Below, piece after piece: positions 23,494 through 36,046 of a DNA stretch of 64,000 nucleotides (the first letter of the stretch is position 1; each line of letters begins with the position of its first letter). The notes under the pieces are model-generated. The model was not told where the DNA came from, made no database searches, and saw nothing but the letters and a program-made list of their open reading frames with translations. The stretch covers positions 131,520,545 to 131,584,544 of the forward strand of contig CM069433.1 in NCBI GenBank assembly GCA_035610365.1, in the 5' to 3' direction. Origin of the DNA: Aquatica leii. Lineage: Eukaryota; Arthropoda; Insecta; Coleoptera; Lampyridae. The translations under genes and the position numbers were made by a program.

Positions 23494-23872
23494 TGAAAAA
23501 ATATAATTAGTATTAAAATCGTGTAAAAATGGTTGTTTTTGGTAACTTTTAAATCAACCCCCTAACGTTAACGGCTCTAGGGCGGTTATAGAAAAAGAAC
23601 TATAGGTCATGTTATATATCGTTGGAAAGGAAATTTTGTATGCTATCAAAGAGTACTTCTATAATTTTTTCATCAAATCAACCATTTTTGAGTAAATAAG
23701 CAAAATATGAAAAAGTGCGCCTTTGGGGGTGGAAAAAGGGGGGTTGCGGAAGGAGGATTTTACAGGACTTTTACTATGTTGAATTTTCACCCTCAGAGAA
23801 CATTTATACAAAAAATTAGCTCCCTATTATTTTTTTCTGGGTTTGCTCAAAATATTGCATAAAATGACTGGG
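23494..23872 (-). repeat. Right terminal inverted repeat of the long-TIR element
   Basis: Complement of 21534-21902. It starts ~25 bp upstream of the nuclease frame, so any promoter or first exon would have to lie inside this arm. Confidence 0.8.
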
Positions 23873-24240
23873 CTATAAGTGGATCACCTTTGAGCTTATA
23901 TTTTACATGCTTACATGCATTTATTAAAAGTGCATATTTACAGCGATTTTCGGAATTATATCGTAAAAAAATTAATTGTACAAATTTCTGAGTAAGCATG
24001 TAAGATATGTGTCACTTACTAAGCAATTAGGTGTATTCTGTCGTAAAAATGATAACTGCCTTTGGAACAATAACATCGGAAAAGCTAACGCTAAGTATAA
24101 TTCAAATATACTGCTTGATGAAAAATCAAAGTAGAAGGATGTTAAAAAAAAGGATTACCGCAGCTATCTACTGATTTTTACTGATATTCAAATAACTTTA
24201 GTAATAAGGCGTTTAAAAAAATGGGATCACAAAAAGTAGT
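23873..24240. other. Non-coding stretch
   Basis: No recognised features; AT-rich. Confidence 0.5.
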
Positions 24241-25810
24241 TAGAATTCTTACAACAAATTTGAATTTCAGTGCCATAACCGTGGTCAGAAAGGTCATATG
24301 AGGAAAGATGATCACAGGAAATTCTAACAAACTCAAAAAGTGGAAAAAATGATGCTCAAAAAAGCTTACATGAAAGAGACATTGCTTTTGATGAAAATAG
24401 GTATCACTTTGAAGGAACAGTATTGGAAAATTGGATTTTCAATCAAGAATTTGGAAATGTAAGAAAACCCAAAGAAAAACAAAGCACTTCATAAATTGGA
24501 GAATGAAGAATTTTTTTGAAGAAGATAAGAGAACTGATAACAATTACAAGTGCAAATATGAGCCATTTCGACGTAATACCAGAGAAGTAATAAGACCAAC
24601 CTATCTTGATGAATATGCTGCTGTCGCGTTAAATGCAGAAACATTTGTAGAATATATACCGGACTCTTATAAAGATCGAGTTTATACAAAAGAATGAAAC
24701 TTGGTAAATGGTTACTCTTCCATCTATAAAACAAGTAATCGATTGGAAATCGGTATTTATGTAAGTTGAAACATGATAAAGATAGAAACAAATTTATGTA
24801 ATCGGTTGTAAGACTAACAACAGTTATAACTCTGTTATCAATTTTAGACATAAAACTTTCACCATAAAACATATTAAAATATTTTTTTAGGGTAATTGGT
24901 GTATTATTTATTTATTACCCTAAAAAATATTTTAATCTGCTATAAATAATTGTTCATGAAAATTTATCTGCGTATCGAATGGACGTAAAAACTTCTTTTA
25001 CATGGAAACTTTCAAGAATAAATTTGCTTAAAACTATCATCGGGATACATTCAAGACAGTAATAAAGTGTGTAAACTAAAAAAAATTGTATGGTTTAAAA
25101 CAACCGCCACGTGCGTGATTTCGTTAAAGCTCTTAAACAGACTAGTACTAATCTATTAGTGTCTTTAGAAATTCAAAAATGTGTTTACTATTTTATGTAG
25201 ATGATATTATTGCAGGAAGTGACAAAAATATGATTGAAAACATAAGCTTACAAAAATTTTAAATGAAAGACTTAGGTGAATTGCAATCATTTTTAAGTAT
25301 AAAAATTGCAAGTAAAGTAGATTTTAGAAACGTTTTGGAATGGAAGATTGCAAACTAACAAGAACGCCTATGGAACTAAAACCGATTATTGAAAATAGAA
25401 ATGGTAAAGTCTACATCAAGAACTTATTGGATGTCTATTATATGCAACCTTGACATTAGTGCAGCGGTGAATTACTTTAGTCGTCAGTAAAGTTCGCCAA
25501 CGAAAACGTTATGGAAACACTGAAGAGACGTTATATTAAAGGAACGCTTGATTATGAACTACTTTTTTGAAAAAAATGCAAATGATACATTATTGTGTTA
25601 TGACTGATTGGGAAATTGGTAGTTATCTATTTAAGGTCTTTGGAAATACGGTGACATGACAAACAAAATGACACACAGGAGGTACTTTCTTCAACAGCAA
25701 CTGAATTAGTTTGGTTAAAAAAACTGTTAGATGATTTTGGAATTAAATATCCAATTCCGCTGTTTGAAGATAATCAGTCATGCATTTCTTTGTTAAGTTA
25801 CTTAAAGAAT
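24240..25810 (+). pseudogene. Copia (Ty1) gag-pol remnant
   Basis: Blocks appear in Copia order but with many stops, frameshifts and deletions. A decayed gag zinc knuckle (CHNRGQKGHMRKDD, 24272-24315) comes first. The integrase-RT linker and start of RT are next (TYLDEYAAVALNAETFVEY, 24600-24660). The RT catalytic box follows as LFYVDDIIAGSDK (25188-25226), then MKDLGELQSFLSIKI and GMEDCKLTRTPMELKP. RNase H blocks close it: LSSTATELVWLKKLLDDFGI and LFEDNQSCISLL (25690-25800). Protease and the integrase core are gone, and no LTRs were identified. This is an old, internally deleted copy. Confidence 0.85.
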
Positions 25811-25870
25811 TAGGACTTCAAGTTAAAGAACTTGTCCAGTTAATGTTATAAATAATGTTTCTGTTCGAAC

Positions 25871-27370
25871 ACATTGTGAGTTTTTTAAAACTTTTAATTA
25901 CTTTAATTAACTGATTTAATTAAAAAAAACAGGGCAATTATAATATTGAGGGGGACAATTTTTGACGTTTACACGACATTTGTAAAATGAACCCCCCGAC
26001 TCTCAGTAACACAGTTTATTTTTTTTTAATGGCACGACCCTAATTGTGATACGTCATTTTTTGGAAAATTTAACAAGAAATTCAACAGTACGCTTGGTTT
26101 ATAGTATTCACAACAAACAACATCGACAAAAGAAATTTAATAAAATATATAATTATATAAGTTGTTTTAATATTACTTTTGTTTCACTTATACAATTTTC
26201 ATTCTATTGACAATGGCTTACATCACCGCCGAACGTTGACCGCTGATCGCTGAGAACAGCTACACCCCTTTAACAATAATCCTGACCGAAATGTGTCACA
26301 CATCCAAACAGCCAAATTTGAGCCAACAGGATCTGTTGTTAATAGAGAAAGAGATATGCCAAGGATACTCGTTGAAGCCGTCAATATTAAAGTACTTGGA
26401 CAGTTGGCTATAAATCCAACGATGTCAACTCGTCAAAAAGCGAATGAAACAGGTTTATCTCAAATAACTGTTGTAAGGGCATTAAAATGTGACAAGTTTT
26501 ATCCTTACAAAATGAACATCGTACAAAAACTTGGAGATGATGATCTAGACAGAAGGATCGAATTTTGTGAAAATATCATCCATCAAATTATTGCAAATCT
26601 GCAATTTCTATGAAAAAATTGTTTTAGTTATGGGTGCACGTTTTATTTAAATAGACATGTCAACAAACAAAATCCTCACAATTTGCGGGAAGTGCACACT
26701 CAATACCCCGAAAACCTTAACTTTTAGGTGGAAATTTGGGAAAGTATCGTTGGGTCTGTTTTCATACATGAAAATTTGATAGTTGCACTTTATCTTGAAT
26801 TGTTAGAAAATGTAATAGAACTATTAATAGTTGAAGACAGAAAACCGGAGGGGCATAGATGGAAATTTTCATTTAAATGAAGCTTCAGTACATTTCCAAC
26901 AAGATGAAGCTCCGCCTCATAACATACAACCAGTTAGTTGACAGAAGAGAGTCAATTGAAGAACTGCGGCGTAGAACTACTGAAGAATGTTGCCCCTTTA
27001 CAGATGAAACTTTTGAAAATGTTCGACAAGGGTTTGAGAGCAGACTCTACCATTGTCTCGAGATTAACGGAAACCATTTCCAACACTTTTAAAACATTTC
27101 TTTTTTGTTGAAGTGATTTTGAATAGTTATTGTAAATTATATTTATTTTATTAAACCATAAATTTCTTTTTATACTCTAATTACTTTTTGTGTTAAATTA
27201 TAATTTTTTTTTATATATTAATAAATTAAAAATAAATTAATGTACGTCTCATTTGTCGTTTAAACATTAAAAATCACCCCTCTCAATATTAAAATTGACC
27301 TGTTATTGCATTTTTTTATTTTTACATTCGTTTAAAAATTAATTGAAAGTTTTGAAAAACTCACCTTGTA
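25871..27370 (+). mobile_element. Tc1/mariner-superfamily element, decayed
   Basis: The ends are inverted complements over about 95 bp. The left starts ACATTGTGAGTTTTTTAAAA and the complement of the right end reads TACAAGGTGAGTTTTTCAAA; both continue to a second shared block containing ATATTGAGrGGGG (25950 and 27280). TA flanks the right end (27371-27372). At 1.5 kb with ~95-bp TIRs and a mariner-type transposase remnant inside, it is a near full-length but dead copy. Confidence 0.75.
26213..27092 (+). pseudogene. Mariner-type transposase remnant
   Basis: Starts at MAYITAER (26213), followed by frameshifts. The DNA-binding region has TGSVVNRERDMPRIL and STRQKANETGLSQITVVRALK (helix-turn-helix blocks), then MNIVQKLGDDDLDRRIEFCE. 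The catalytic region is damaged: the first Asp block (FSDEC) appears as FSYGC near 26627, FQQDEAPPHN (26892-26921) keeps the second Asp, and the stretch holding the third Asp is deleted. The C-terminus resumes as ENVRQGFESRLYHC. Non-functional. Confidence 0.8.
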
Positions 27371-27374
27371 TAGT

Positions 27375-29870
27375 AATAGTTCAGATGTGTAAAATTGTAA
27401 TGGCGAATGTTGTTTTAAGGTGTTAGTAACAGAGTTTAAATAAACAAAAGAATGATGTTATTTTTTTGGAAATATGTCTTTTATCTATTTAATCAGCAAT
27501 CACGCTTAAAAATCTCAACAATAATAATTAATCTATCCTGTTATTTTTATTTATTCTTGTTTTATGTGTTTTTTCCTTTTACAATAAAAAAATATATAGT
27601 AAAAAAGTGATTTATTTTTTGTTTTATAAATGCATATATGTAAATTGAAATGTATATCAGCATGTTTTTAGTGCATATTTTTATGCATATTTTTGGGTTT
27701 TTAAGTGCATATTTCTTGAGCTTTAGCAAATGTGTAATCAATATTAATCACTTAAATTTAATAAAGTTGAAATACAGAATTAATGTTAATAACTATAGAA
27801 TAACACCCCTAATGCAACAAAAAATTTCGATTCTTGCGTAGGATGCCAAATATGCTTACTATCTTAGATCGATCTTTTTTTTGAGATATGTTGTTAAAAA
27901 AAATATAATAACTTTAAACTGATCTTTTAAATACGACAACTTATTATAATTCTAAGGTTTTTTATATTTTTGTGTCTGGTAATTTAGCTTCTATAATGTC
28001 GTCACATAATTTATTTATTTTTCTAAAATGTTTGACAATTTTTAAATTTTAAATTGTTGTATAATTGTAATAATTTACTACGTAGTAGGCGTAATAATAT
28101 TTAAATTTAATTGCTGCAATATTGATTATTTTCACAAATAAGTGCTTCACAGGGGCAACCGTTAACAAAAATTAACCATGATCAGTTTTGTTGGTTACGT
28201 TTCGTCAGTTAACTGAGCCAACTTTGTCAGGCCAATCTGAAAAGGTAATTAACAAATTGTTACAAAATAATCACAAGTTTGGTCATAAAAATAAATTTAT
28301 TTACATTGTCAATATTGCTAAAACTTACTAACTAAACAGAAACAACTAGAATCTTTGTTAACTAATGTTAAAACATTTCTAACTTTTAAAACATTGGAAA
28401 AATAATTAAAGACTTTTAGTATATTAAATTTTAACTAAACCTGATTTAATTTTACAGGTAATTTTAAAACACTGTAGACGTCAAATTTTACGCCATGTGA
28501 TTTTCTAACTTTTATGAAAAAATTATTCTTATTTATAAAAATATTCCAAAACTTGTGGTAATTTTTATAAATTGTTCGTTTAATAAACTAAATAAAGTCT
28601 TCTTAAAAATGTTTGACAAAGTTATTTTTAAAGCCTTATAAGAATGTATTTAGTTTGTCGACTGTCAGAGTGAGTATTTTTAATATAACAAAAACCTGCT
28701 TGCTTAAACAATTTGCAACTTAAACTAAACTTAAATTCCAAAAAAATTGTTAATAAATTACTGAAACTTTCAAAATTTAGGATGTATTATAAAAACCTAT
28801 AAAAGTCCAGTAAAGTACTTAAGTTAGTAATGCGGCTTACGGGAATTCCATAGAGATTACTAATAATGCAGATAATTCGTGTAATTATATTTTGTAAGAA
28901 TCATATATTTGAATTTTGTCGTTTAGTAGAGTCGTATTTTTGTTTATAATTATATTTTATAGGTTTTTCTTAAACAAATGATTTATCATTATTTATTAGA
29001 CTTTAAGATCTTATTTTATTTTGATTCTATAAGAAAGTAGTTCGACAAGTTTTTGTGTTCAACTATACTACAACTCCAACGTTTTATAAAATGTCTCCGA
29101 TATTTGTTTATAAAATAATTAACAAAAAATTGTTAACAGCTCAAAAAAATCGTAGAATAGAAACACTATTGCATAAAAACATTGCTTAAGAGCACATTAA
29201 AATGACTCATGATTTCTTAGACACATACAAAAATTAGTAAAATTTATAAAGGAAAACACAATCAACTGTCTATAAGTATCAACCCAAGCTCGTAGAGTTG
29301 TGATTAGCGTCTTTACCTTACAACTAATACACAAGAAATCGTTTTAGAACAAACTCAAAACAACATAAATTTGGAAATGTTTTAAATAAAAACTACCAGA
29401 GGCAGAAAACATTAGAACAAATACATACAAATCGAACTTCCTAAAGACAACAAAGGCAAACATATCATAAAATCATAATGATTGAGTTCTCAGCAATGAG
29501 CGTATTAAAACATATTGCACAAAGTCGTATGTATGTGTTAGATGTAGAAAAACAGATAGACGTCAACAAAATCCAAAATTACTTCTGTGCTTTATATGGA
29601 GATCCGCATTATGCTAATGTTAAAAACTGCGAATTCTATTGTAACTTGGTAAAGAAACTACGCAACGCCAATAAGACTCTATCCAAATAAAAACATTATC
29701 CACACTCTTACTGCACCATCCATAGAACACTAAACAAAACAAATAAGAGAAGATTATCCAAGAAGAAAACAGGATAGTCCTACACATTTTTTTTTATTCT
29801 AATCACTACTTTAATAAATTTCTTAAAATAGTTTTGTAGAATGGCAATGGCTTTAAAGCATAAAATTATG
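27375..29870. other. AT-rich stretch with one unassigned 70-codon frame
   Basis: Mostly stops in all frames. The + frame at 29478-29690 (YFCALYGDPHYANVKNCEFY region) has coding-like composition but no family I recognise. It could be a degraded retroelement or a small exon. Confidence 0.4.
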
Positions 29871-29872
29871 TA

Positions 29873-30908
29873 CAGTAGAACCCCTGTCGTTTGCCCTCTG
29901 CTGGTTCGCCGCTCCGATTGATCCGACCGAGCTCACAAGTTTATCCCAACTTGTCAATGACTCACCGCCCGTCATTTTTTGTATTTTTTTACAAAACACT
30001 GAAAAAGCCTAAACTTGAATGCATTGTAGATGTGGTTTCGCCTAAAAAAAAAGGAAATCTGAGCCCATTTTAGAAGAAAAGGTAACAACTTTCCACAAAA
30101 AAGTAGAATCCGGAAAAGCTTGTAACTAGTGAAGCCTGGATGGATTGCTGAAAAACTCGTCATGGCGTCCGGTTTGTTTAAAAAAAATTGCTTCCGGTGC
30201 CTAGGCGGCAAAACGCTTGCTTAATCACATGAAATTATTATTCGCAAATATAAGATATCTAGAACATCCAAAAACACGAACTTATCTTCTTCGTTGGGTT
30301 ATTATCGTAATCTGTTTAGATGGACTGCAATCTTTTTATTTCTTGGTTTTTCGAAGACGACGAGTTTGTTCCATCCGTTGGTGCTTTACTGCTGCTGGAT
30401 AACGCACTATCACGTCTATCTGAAGAAGACATAGTGAAAGGAGATATAAAAGCTATATTCCTTCTACCTAATGTCAAATCAAGTCAACGACGACCGAATT
30501 ATTACCGCTGTTTTGAAAAATAATGGTAAAGAAATTGTGAACAAGGGCTTGGACGGCGATGATAATAAACTCCCTATCCGAATTTTAGACACCAATGCCA
30601 AGAATGCTTTTGACATTGCCCTTCAGTACATCCAGCAGAACTTGACCTGAACACCTATGGACATTTTGTAGATCAAGAAATGGAGAAACACTGCAGCTAG
30701 TTTTATCAATTTCATTTGCAAAACAATATAATCTATAGCTGACTTTCTTCTAAGTAGTTTTTTTTATATAGGCTACTATATGTACAGTAAATACATATGA
30801 TATTGCTCTTTTTCAATAATAATAAACGCCTTTGTGTGATTTATTGCAATGTTTTTATTGTAAATTATGTCCCAGTCTTAAGAGTGACGTATTAGAGAAG
30901 TTCTACTA
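29873..30908 (+). mobile_element. Tigger/pogo-type element, internally deleted
   Basis: The left end CAGTAGAACCCCTGTCG (29873) follows a TA, and the right end ...GAGAAGTTCTACTA (to 30908) is its near complement and is followed by TA. A TA duplication and CAGTAGAAC-like TIR are pogo/Tigger features, and the 1.04-kb interior holds Tigger transposase pieces. A full Tigger is ~2.5 kb, so most of the catalytic core is missing. Confidence 0.7.
30058..30715 (+). pseudogene. Tigger/jerky-like transposase remnant
   Basis: In order: EPILEEKVTTFHKKVESGKA, then W-D-C..TRHGV (the CENP-B-type DNA-binding domain, 30060-30170). After a large deletion come WFFEDDEFVPSV and ALLLLDNALSRLSEEDI (30335-30430, containing the second catalytic Asp), IKAIFLLPNVKSSQ (third-Asp block truncated), and a C-terminal AKNAFDIALQYIQQNL. 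Several frameshifts and an in-frame stop are present. Confidence 0.75.
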
Positions 30909-30994
30909 TAGCTTTAACACAAAATTTTTCAAATGTTTACCAATGCACTCGGGTATGTGTTTAAATAAACCACGACGATGTAAAAAGCAAACTA

Positions 30995-31739
30995 CAATGT
31001 AACCTTGATATATGGAGTCTCGATATAATCAAATTCCTTTACAAATCAAAGCATTTTCATTCCTTTCAAGACTTCTATGGTATTTCGATTTATACATACC
31101 AAAATATTAGCCAGAAAACCTTAGATATTTTTATTGGAAAACTTCTATATATCGAAGTTGTTTGTTGAAATCAATAACATTTAGACTAAACTCAGTTTGT
31201 TCTGTCATGTGAATAGCATCAAAGGCCTGAACTAATGTGACGAAAAAAAACAACTAAAAACTGTTTTACGAAAAGCAGGTTTGAACAACTAAATTAGGAC
31301 GATGAACGGCGGGGACTAAAACAGCGAGGTTAAGACACCAGAGCCAAACCCCAAACTCGTGATGCTGAAGTGCTATTATCACCAGGTGGTTATGAGTAAT
31401 TGAGCAATCTAACCCATTGCTGTTCTGGACGACGACGCATTGGATAAAGTGAGACTTTTAAATAGACTACAATTTCAGATTTTTTTTCAAAGCTGCACTT
31501 AATTTTTTTACAAAATAATTACGTATTTGCCCAAATTTAATAATCAATATAGGCTTTGCTTATTGTATAAGTAAAATGTAGTTTCTTTAATTGCAGTGAG
31601 AACCTATACAATAATTTTAGTGTAGTTTTAGTATAACATCTATAGTATATCAGGCAAGAAGAATCTCGGTATATCAAAATCTTGGATAATTCGAAGTTTT
31701 CTCGTTCCCTTTGAGGCTTGTTATATCGAGATTTTCTTG
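30995..31739. mobile_element. Probable pogo-type MITE
   Basis: The left end reads CAATGTAACCTTGATATATG and the complement of the right end reads CAAGAAAATCTCGATATAAC. Both have the CTyGATATA word typical of Tigger-type TIRs and both are flanked by TA. There is no coding content. A second internal copy of the GATAT word near 31030 and 31140 suggests subterminal repeats. The TIRs are imperfect (about 70 percent), so confidence is moderate. Confidence 0.5.
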
Positions 31740-31744
31740 TAGTC

Positions 31745-32735
31745 TTATCGAAAAGAAAATGATAATATACAAGTATTTCAATGGCGTAATTTTGATTACT
31801 TAAATAAAAAGTACTGTAATAACACTGATCAACTAATTTGAACTTTTGGTTTTGCCATAAAATGACGTATACAAATTTTAATAGAAAACATGAAAGCGTA
31901 CTCGTATTTTAATAAATGGTGGATGGTCAAGTTTGTTCTAATATCTAGTGCTAGATTTGCCACTAGAGATGCACAGTGCTACTGTATATACTAATATTTG
32001 GTTCAATTATAGAAACTATTGCTCAAATTATGTACATAAGTGACTTTTATATGCAATAAAAAGTTCATTGTCACCATAAAGATTAATTTCTTGCAAAAAA
32101 TTGCCAAATTAACCTCCTTGTCAATAATAGGGGGCGTCAAAAACTATTGGGCCTAGGAACGTCCACAATCTAAACCCGGCATCGTGTGAATTTTAATTAA
32201 AATATGCTTTTTATTCTTCTGTTTATAACATAAAATAAAATAAACAAACCAAAAGGAACTTTCATTCATCCATGTATGTACTTGAGATCGCTGGGAACGT
32301 TTGGTCGTATCAGGACGGTATCCGCTACATTGTAAGTAATTTTTCTTTCTGCTTAATTTTCTTCGTTGGTTATTTTTATTGCGCTTTTAGCAAATGTGCT
32401 GATGAATTGTTCAATGACTAACCGGATTAAGCAATTTTGTTAATTGCGTGGCGTTCTCAGGTACAAAGAAATTCTAAAATGCCGTCGTCATGTTACTTTT
32501 AATACGTCTAACGTTTTAGCGAGTTTTATGGGTCTACTACACGGTGTTTCTGGAGATATAAACCTGTAGGAATTATAATTGTTTCCTCGTAGATAGGAAT
32601 ACTCACTCAGCTAGTAACCTCCAGAAGTCTTACGATTCGATCAATAGATTAACACCTGTGGAATCCGCTTTATCTCTAAAACCAGTGGTGACGAAAGATG
32701 ACAGCCTTCAACATATGTTTATTTAAAATTTAGTG
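31745..32735. other. Non-coding stretch with LTR-like fragment
   Basis: 32330-32460 resembles 60040-60250 (a GTAAGTA..TTTCyTTT word, then TTATTrCGCTyTTAGCAA), so a fragment of the LTR-like family at 49.0 and 59.9 kb probably lies here. No coding was recognised. Confidence 0.35.
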
Positions 32736-32738
32736 CAT

Positions 32739-34049
32739 TGTTACGTACGAAATTTTCATTACGGAATACCCTGTATATATAATTGAAATTAGATTCCGGT
32801 TTGGACGCCCCCTACCGATCGTTGCGTGTGTCTGTCATTTACGACGAAATCATTAATCTGTCAACTGCATAAGATGGCCGGTGTGGCTTAAAAATATAAT
32901 TCTCAAAGATCATCCGTAGTAATGGGGATCAAATTATAAGTGTATTACTATAATAAAATATTTGAGTCGTCACCGGGTAAGATAATTGCTGTCGTTTATT
33001 AAAATTCTGTTGTAATTTCTCGTTATTTGATAGCCATTCCACCACGTCCTGGCACATGTTTCTATTCGATACCGAATTATGAGGGATTAGCATCGACAAA
33101 TACTTTCGTGGGACGAGTATAACTGCGGTTAAAACTAAATAAACCGAAGATATTAGATTTTACTCATGCGGCAAACACCTGCGAAACCAACTGTCATCGA
33201 AGGTGTACAACAGCATTCGACAACCGGGTTATGTTATATGTACTTTCTTTAACAATAAGTAACCATTTTTGTAGATTTTGATTTCGTGAGGCATTGGTTT
33301 GACACGATTTGCTACTCAAAAGTTATTTCAGGCTCACTTGCCGGGGAAAGCGCTTTCTTCGACCAAGTAGGAGTTACTGTATTGTGGGTAAGTTGATTTA
33401 TTTATTTGTTCGCTGTCAGAAAGGTCGCTCACGAAACTTTAGCTAATGTTAATTCCGTAATTGCTAACATTGTTTTATTACCATTAAGGTAGTATCATTA
33501 GTTATTTTGTATTTTTCGCATGCTGTGTACAACCAATAATTATTACGAAAGTTTAGTATTAATTCAGTAATTATTATCACTGTTTTATTATCAGTAAGGT
33601 CGTATCATTAGTTATTTTTTTTGTGTGTTTCGCATACTGTGTACAAACAATATTTACTACGAACTATTCTTCGCTGTTCGCTTCAACTTAACTTATTGTG
33701 TGTTGCCGATACGGCTGGCATTCATGTACTGAAAATTCGATATATTTGTGATAATCATCGACGTTACTAAATTAAAGTTGTTATATTGGTTACTCTTTCT
33801 TTTATGGCAACATACCTTTCTCTTTTGATCGTCGTTACCTAGTAACAAACTTTGGCTACTCGACCATCAGAGTAATAAGGATTACGAACCTCCAATTGAG
33901 TTACAAGTTTGGACCGTCGGTCGTGAGCGAGGCAGAAGTGTTATCTTGGATCAGCTCTGGCGCCCTTAAGCATACTTCCTGTGAACCTCCCCTACCTCCG
34001 AGTGTGTGAGTTGGCCGTGCAAGGTTCGTAAAACCTAAAGCTTGTAACA
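32739..34049 (+). mobile_element. Solo LTR, copy 1 (Ty3/Gypsy-like), TSD GCAT
   Basis: The 1,311-bp unit starts TGTTACGTACG and ends AGCTTGTAACA, with the TG..CA termini of an LTR. It is flanked by GCAT on both sides (32735-32738 and 34050-34053), the 4-bp duplication typical of Ty3/Gypsy integration. It aligns along its length with 34988-36042 (shared landmarks: a GACGCCCyCTrCCGA word, an ACAACAGCATTCGA word, and CCGTGCAAGGTTCGTAArACC near the end). No internal element sequence adjoins it, so it is the product of LTR-LTR recombination. Confidence 0.85.
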
Positions 34050-34053
34050 GCAT

Positions 34054-34983
34054 GTTAGCATTGAATATAATTAGGTGTACGAAGTGTTGTCTGATCTAAG
34101 GGGTCTGCATCAGTATTATTAATTGTGATATTTGTCGATTAATCTTTAATCGTTATTTATTTGCTATCGTTCTACCTCGTTTTTAACTCCTATTTTCTTG
34201 TTTTAAACGGGATCTCTAATTCATGGTTTTACCGCCTTTTTAATGACTTCATTATTAGCACACCGAGTATCACCTGTGGCGCTCTCTGCGGAATATTGGA
34301 ATTAGCCGCCTGCTTTAAGTTACAAGTAAATCGACATAACAGTGAACTTTAAGAAACATATTGCATTACTACAGTTTTCTACATTTTTTTTCTTTTTGTT
34401 TGCCAAGAAACTGGTAAAAACTTGAAACGTAGACACCTACGCTATTTTTCCAAGCTGTTAATTTGCTTTGATATAGTCCTTCATATATGGGCCACATCTA
34501 TTACATATTGTATGTGAATCTCACGGTTTGTCTTGATTTTTGCAAACAAATCAAAGTAAATTCTATAGGATCAAGAAAAGTTCTTATTTAGCACAGTAAA
34601 ATTATCACACATGTACCAAAAATTATTCAGATTTGTTGCAAACGAACGATGTATGATTGGATTTTTACAGAATTCTATTAAAATCTTAATGCAGTTTTTG
34701 ATGCATTTTCGTTTGCTCTCAATAAACAGTACTAACCAACGCGATTAGAGTAACAATGCAAACTTGTCGCTCTTTGAGTGACGGAGTCACATCACATCTA
34801 AACAAGTCTGAAGCTGCATTTTCTGCGTAAGCATAGCTAAGCCAATACTACAACTTTACTTTAGTTACTGGCTTAGGGTAAAAATTTTGTTGATCAGCGT
34901 AATATGCAACTTTTAAAACAATTATTTATTATTTTAGGTTGGGCTATAACAGTTCACGTTTCCTGAAAACAGATATGTTGAAC
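34054..34983. other. Spacer between two solo LTRs
   Basis: It contains no retroelement coding. Because each LTR has its own target duplication, this is ordinary flanking DNA and not an internal region. One + frame at 34161-34352 has no recognisable product. Confidence 0.6.
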
Positions 34984-34987
34984 GATT

Positions 34988-36042
34988 TGTTACGTGCAAA
35001 AATTTCATAACGTAATACAATGTATATTCATTACCTTAAAGATTTCTGTTTTTGACGCCCTCTGCCGAGTTAAGTTTTATTTTATTTCCTGTCTTGTGAT
35101 GCTATAACCTCTTAATTGCTGTGAATATTATAACATCGGCGTTAATGGAAATAAAATTCTAATTTGAAAACGCATTCCGTGTAGTTTATTCATCACAGGG
35201 TAAGCTTTTCCTATTAGTTTTTAGAATTCTTTGGTAATTTCCTTCTTAATTTGATAGCACGTCTAGGCACGTCCTGCCACGTTTTTGGCTGTATGTTTCG
35301 ATGCATTATCGATCGATGAGGGGTTAATATCGACAAATACCTTCATGGAACAAATATAATTCTGGAAGGCATACGTTAAAATTAAAAACGAAGTCACGAC
35401 AAAAACTTTTCTTCAAGATTCTACTACTTATGCGTCAAGCAACTACTAAACCAACTTTCACTTAATGTGTGCAACAGCATTCGATAATCGGGTTCTTATT
35501 CTTTTAGTATTAACTAACGATTAATTTGTGTCAGAAAGGTCTCTCACGAAATTTTACTGGTTTTAACTTACGTAATTACAATAATTGTTTCAATACCATT
35601 GAGGTAGTTTCACTAATTATTTTGTGTATCGCATGCTGTGTACCATCGATATTTGTCATGTAATTCTCTTCGCTATCGACACTGTGTAAACTTATGTATT
35701 GTGTGTTGCCGATACTTCTGGCATTTATGGAGTGAATAATATACTACGAAATTTCTGAGACTCGTTGTTAATAATCTACGTTATTAAATTAAAGTTGTTA
35801 TACATATTTTATCTTTCCTTTATGGTAACATATCTTTTTTTTTGTTGGTTACACGAAAACCAGTGTAACAAGGATTACGAACCTGAAATTCGTTACAGGC
35901 TTGGACCTTCTGTCCTGATCGAAACAGAAGTGTTACTTATAAAAGATCTGGTGCCCTTTAACTCTTATTTATTGGAACCTCCCCTATGTCCGGCTGTGCG
36001 AGTTGACCGTGCAAGGTTCGTAAGACCTATAAGCTTGTAACA
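34988..36042 (+). mobile_element. Solo LTR, copy 2 (same family), TSD GATT
   Basis: The 1,055-bp unit starts TGTTACGTGC and ends AGCTTGTAACA, flanked by GATT on both sides (34984-34987 and 36043-36046). It is homologous to 32739-34049 but about 250 bp shorter and clearly diverged. The different TSDs show two independent insertions followed by independent solo-LTR formation. Confidence 0.85.
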
Positions 36043-36046
36043 GATT

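Larger units (their letters stand above)
21534..23872. mobile_element. 2.3-kb DNA-transposon-like element with ~370-bp TIRs
   Basis: The left arm (21534-~21902) and right arm (~23494-23872) are about 370-bp inverted repeats, roughly 90 percent identical by eye. They start CCCAGTCATTTTA at the outer ends and share internal landmarks such as a C-rich block (GCAACCCCCC TTTTTCCACC) and the complement of CCCCCTAACGTTAACG. Between the arms lie one spliced minus-strand gene encoding a FEN/PIN-like nuclease and little else. The flanks (ATAATAC on the left, CTATAAG on the right) show no clear duplication. The superfamily is not recognised. Confidence 0.75.

Noticed and set aside
32739..36042. One LTR retrotransposon with two LTRs and a 0.94-kb internal region
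   Set aside because: Each LTR has its own distinct 4-bp duplication (GCAT and GATT) and the interval has no PBS, polypurine tract or coding.
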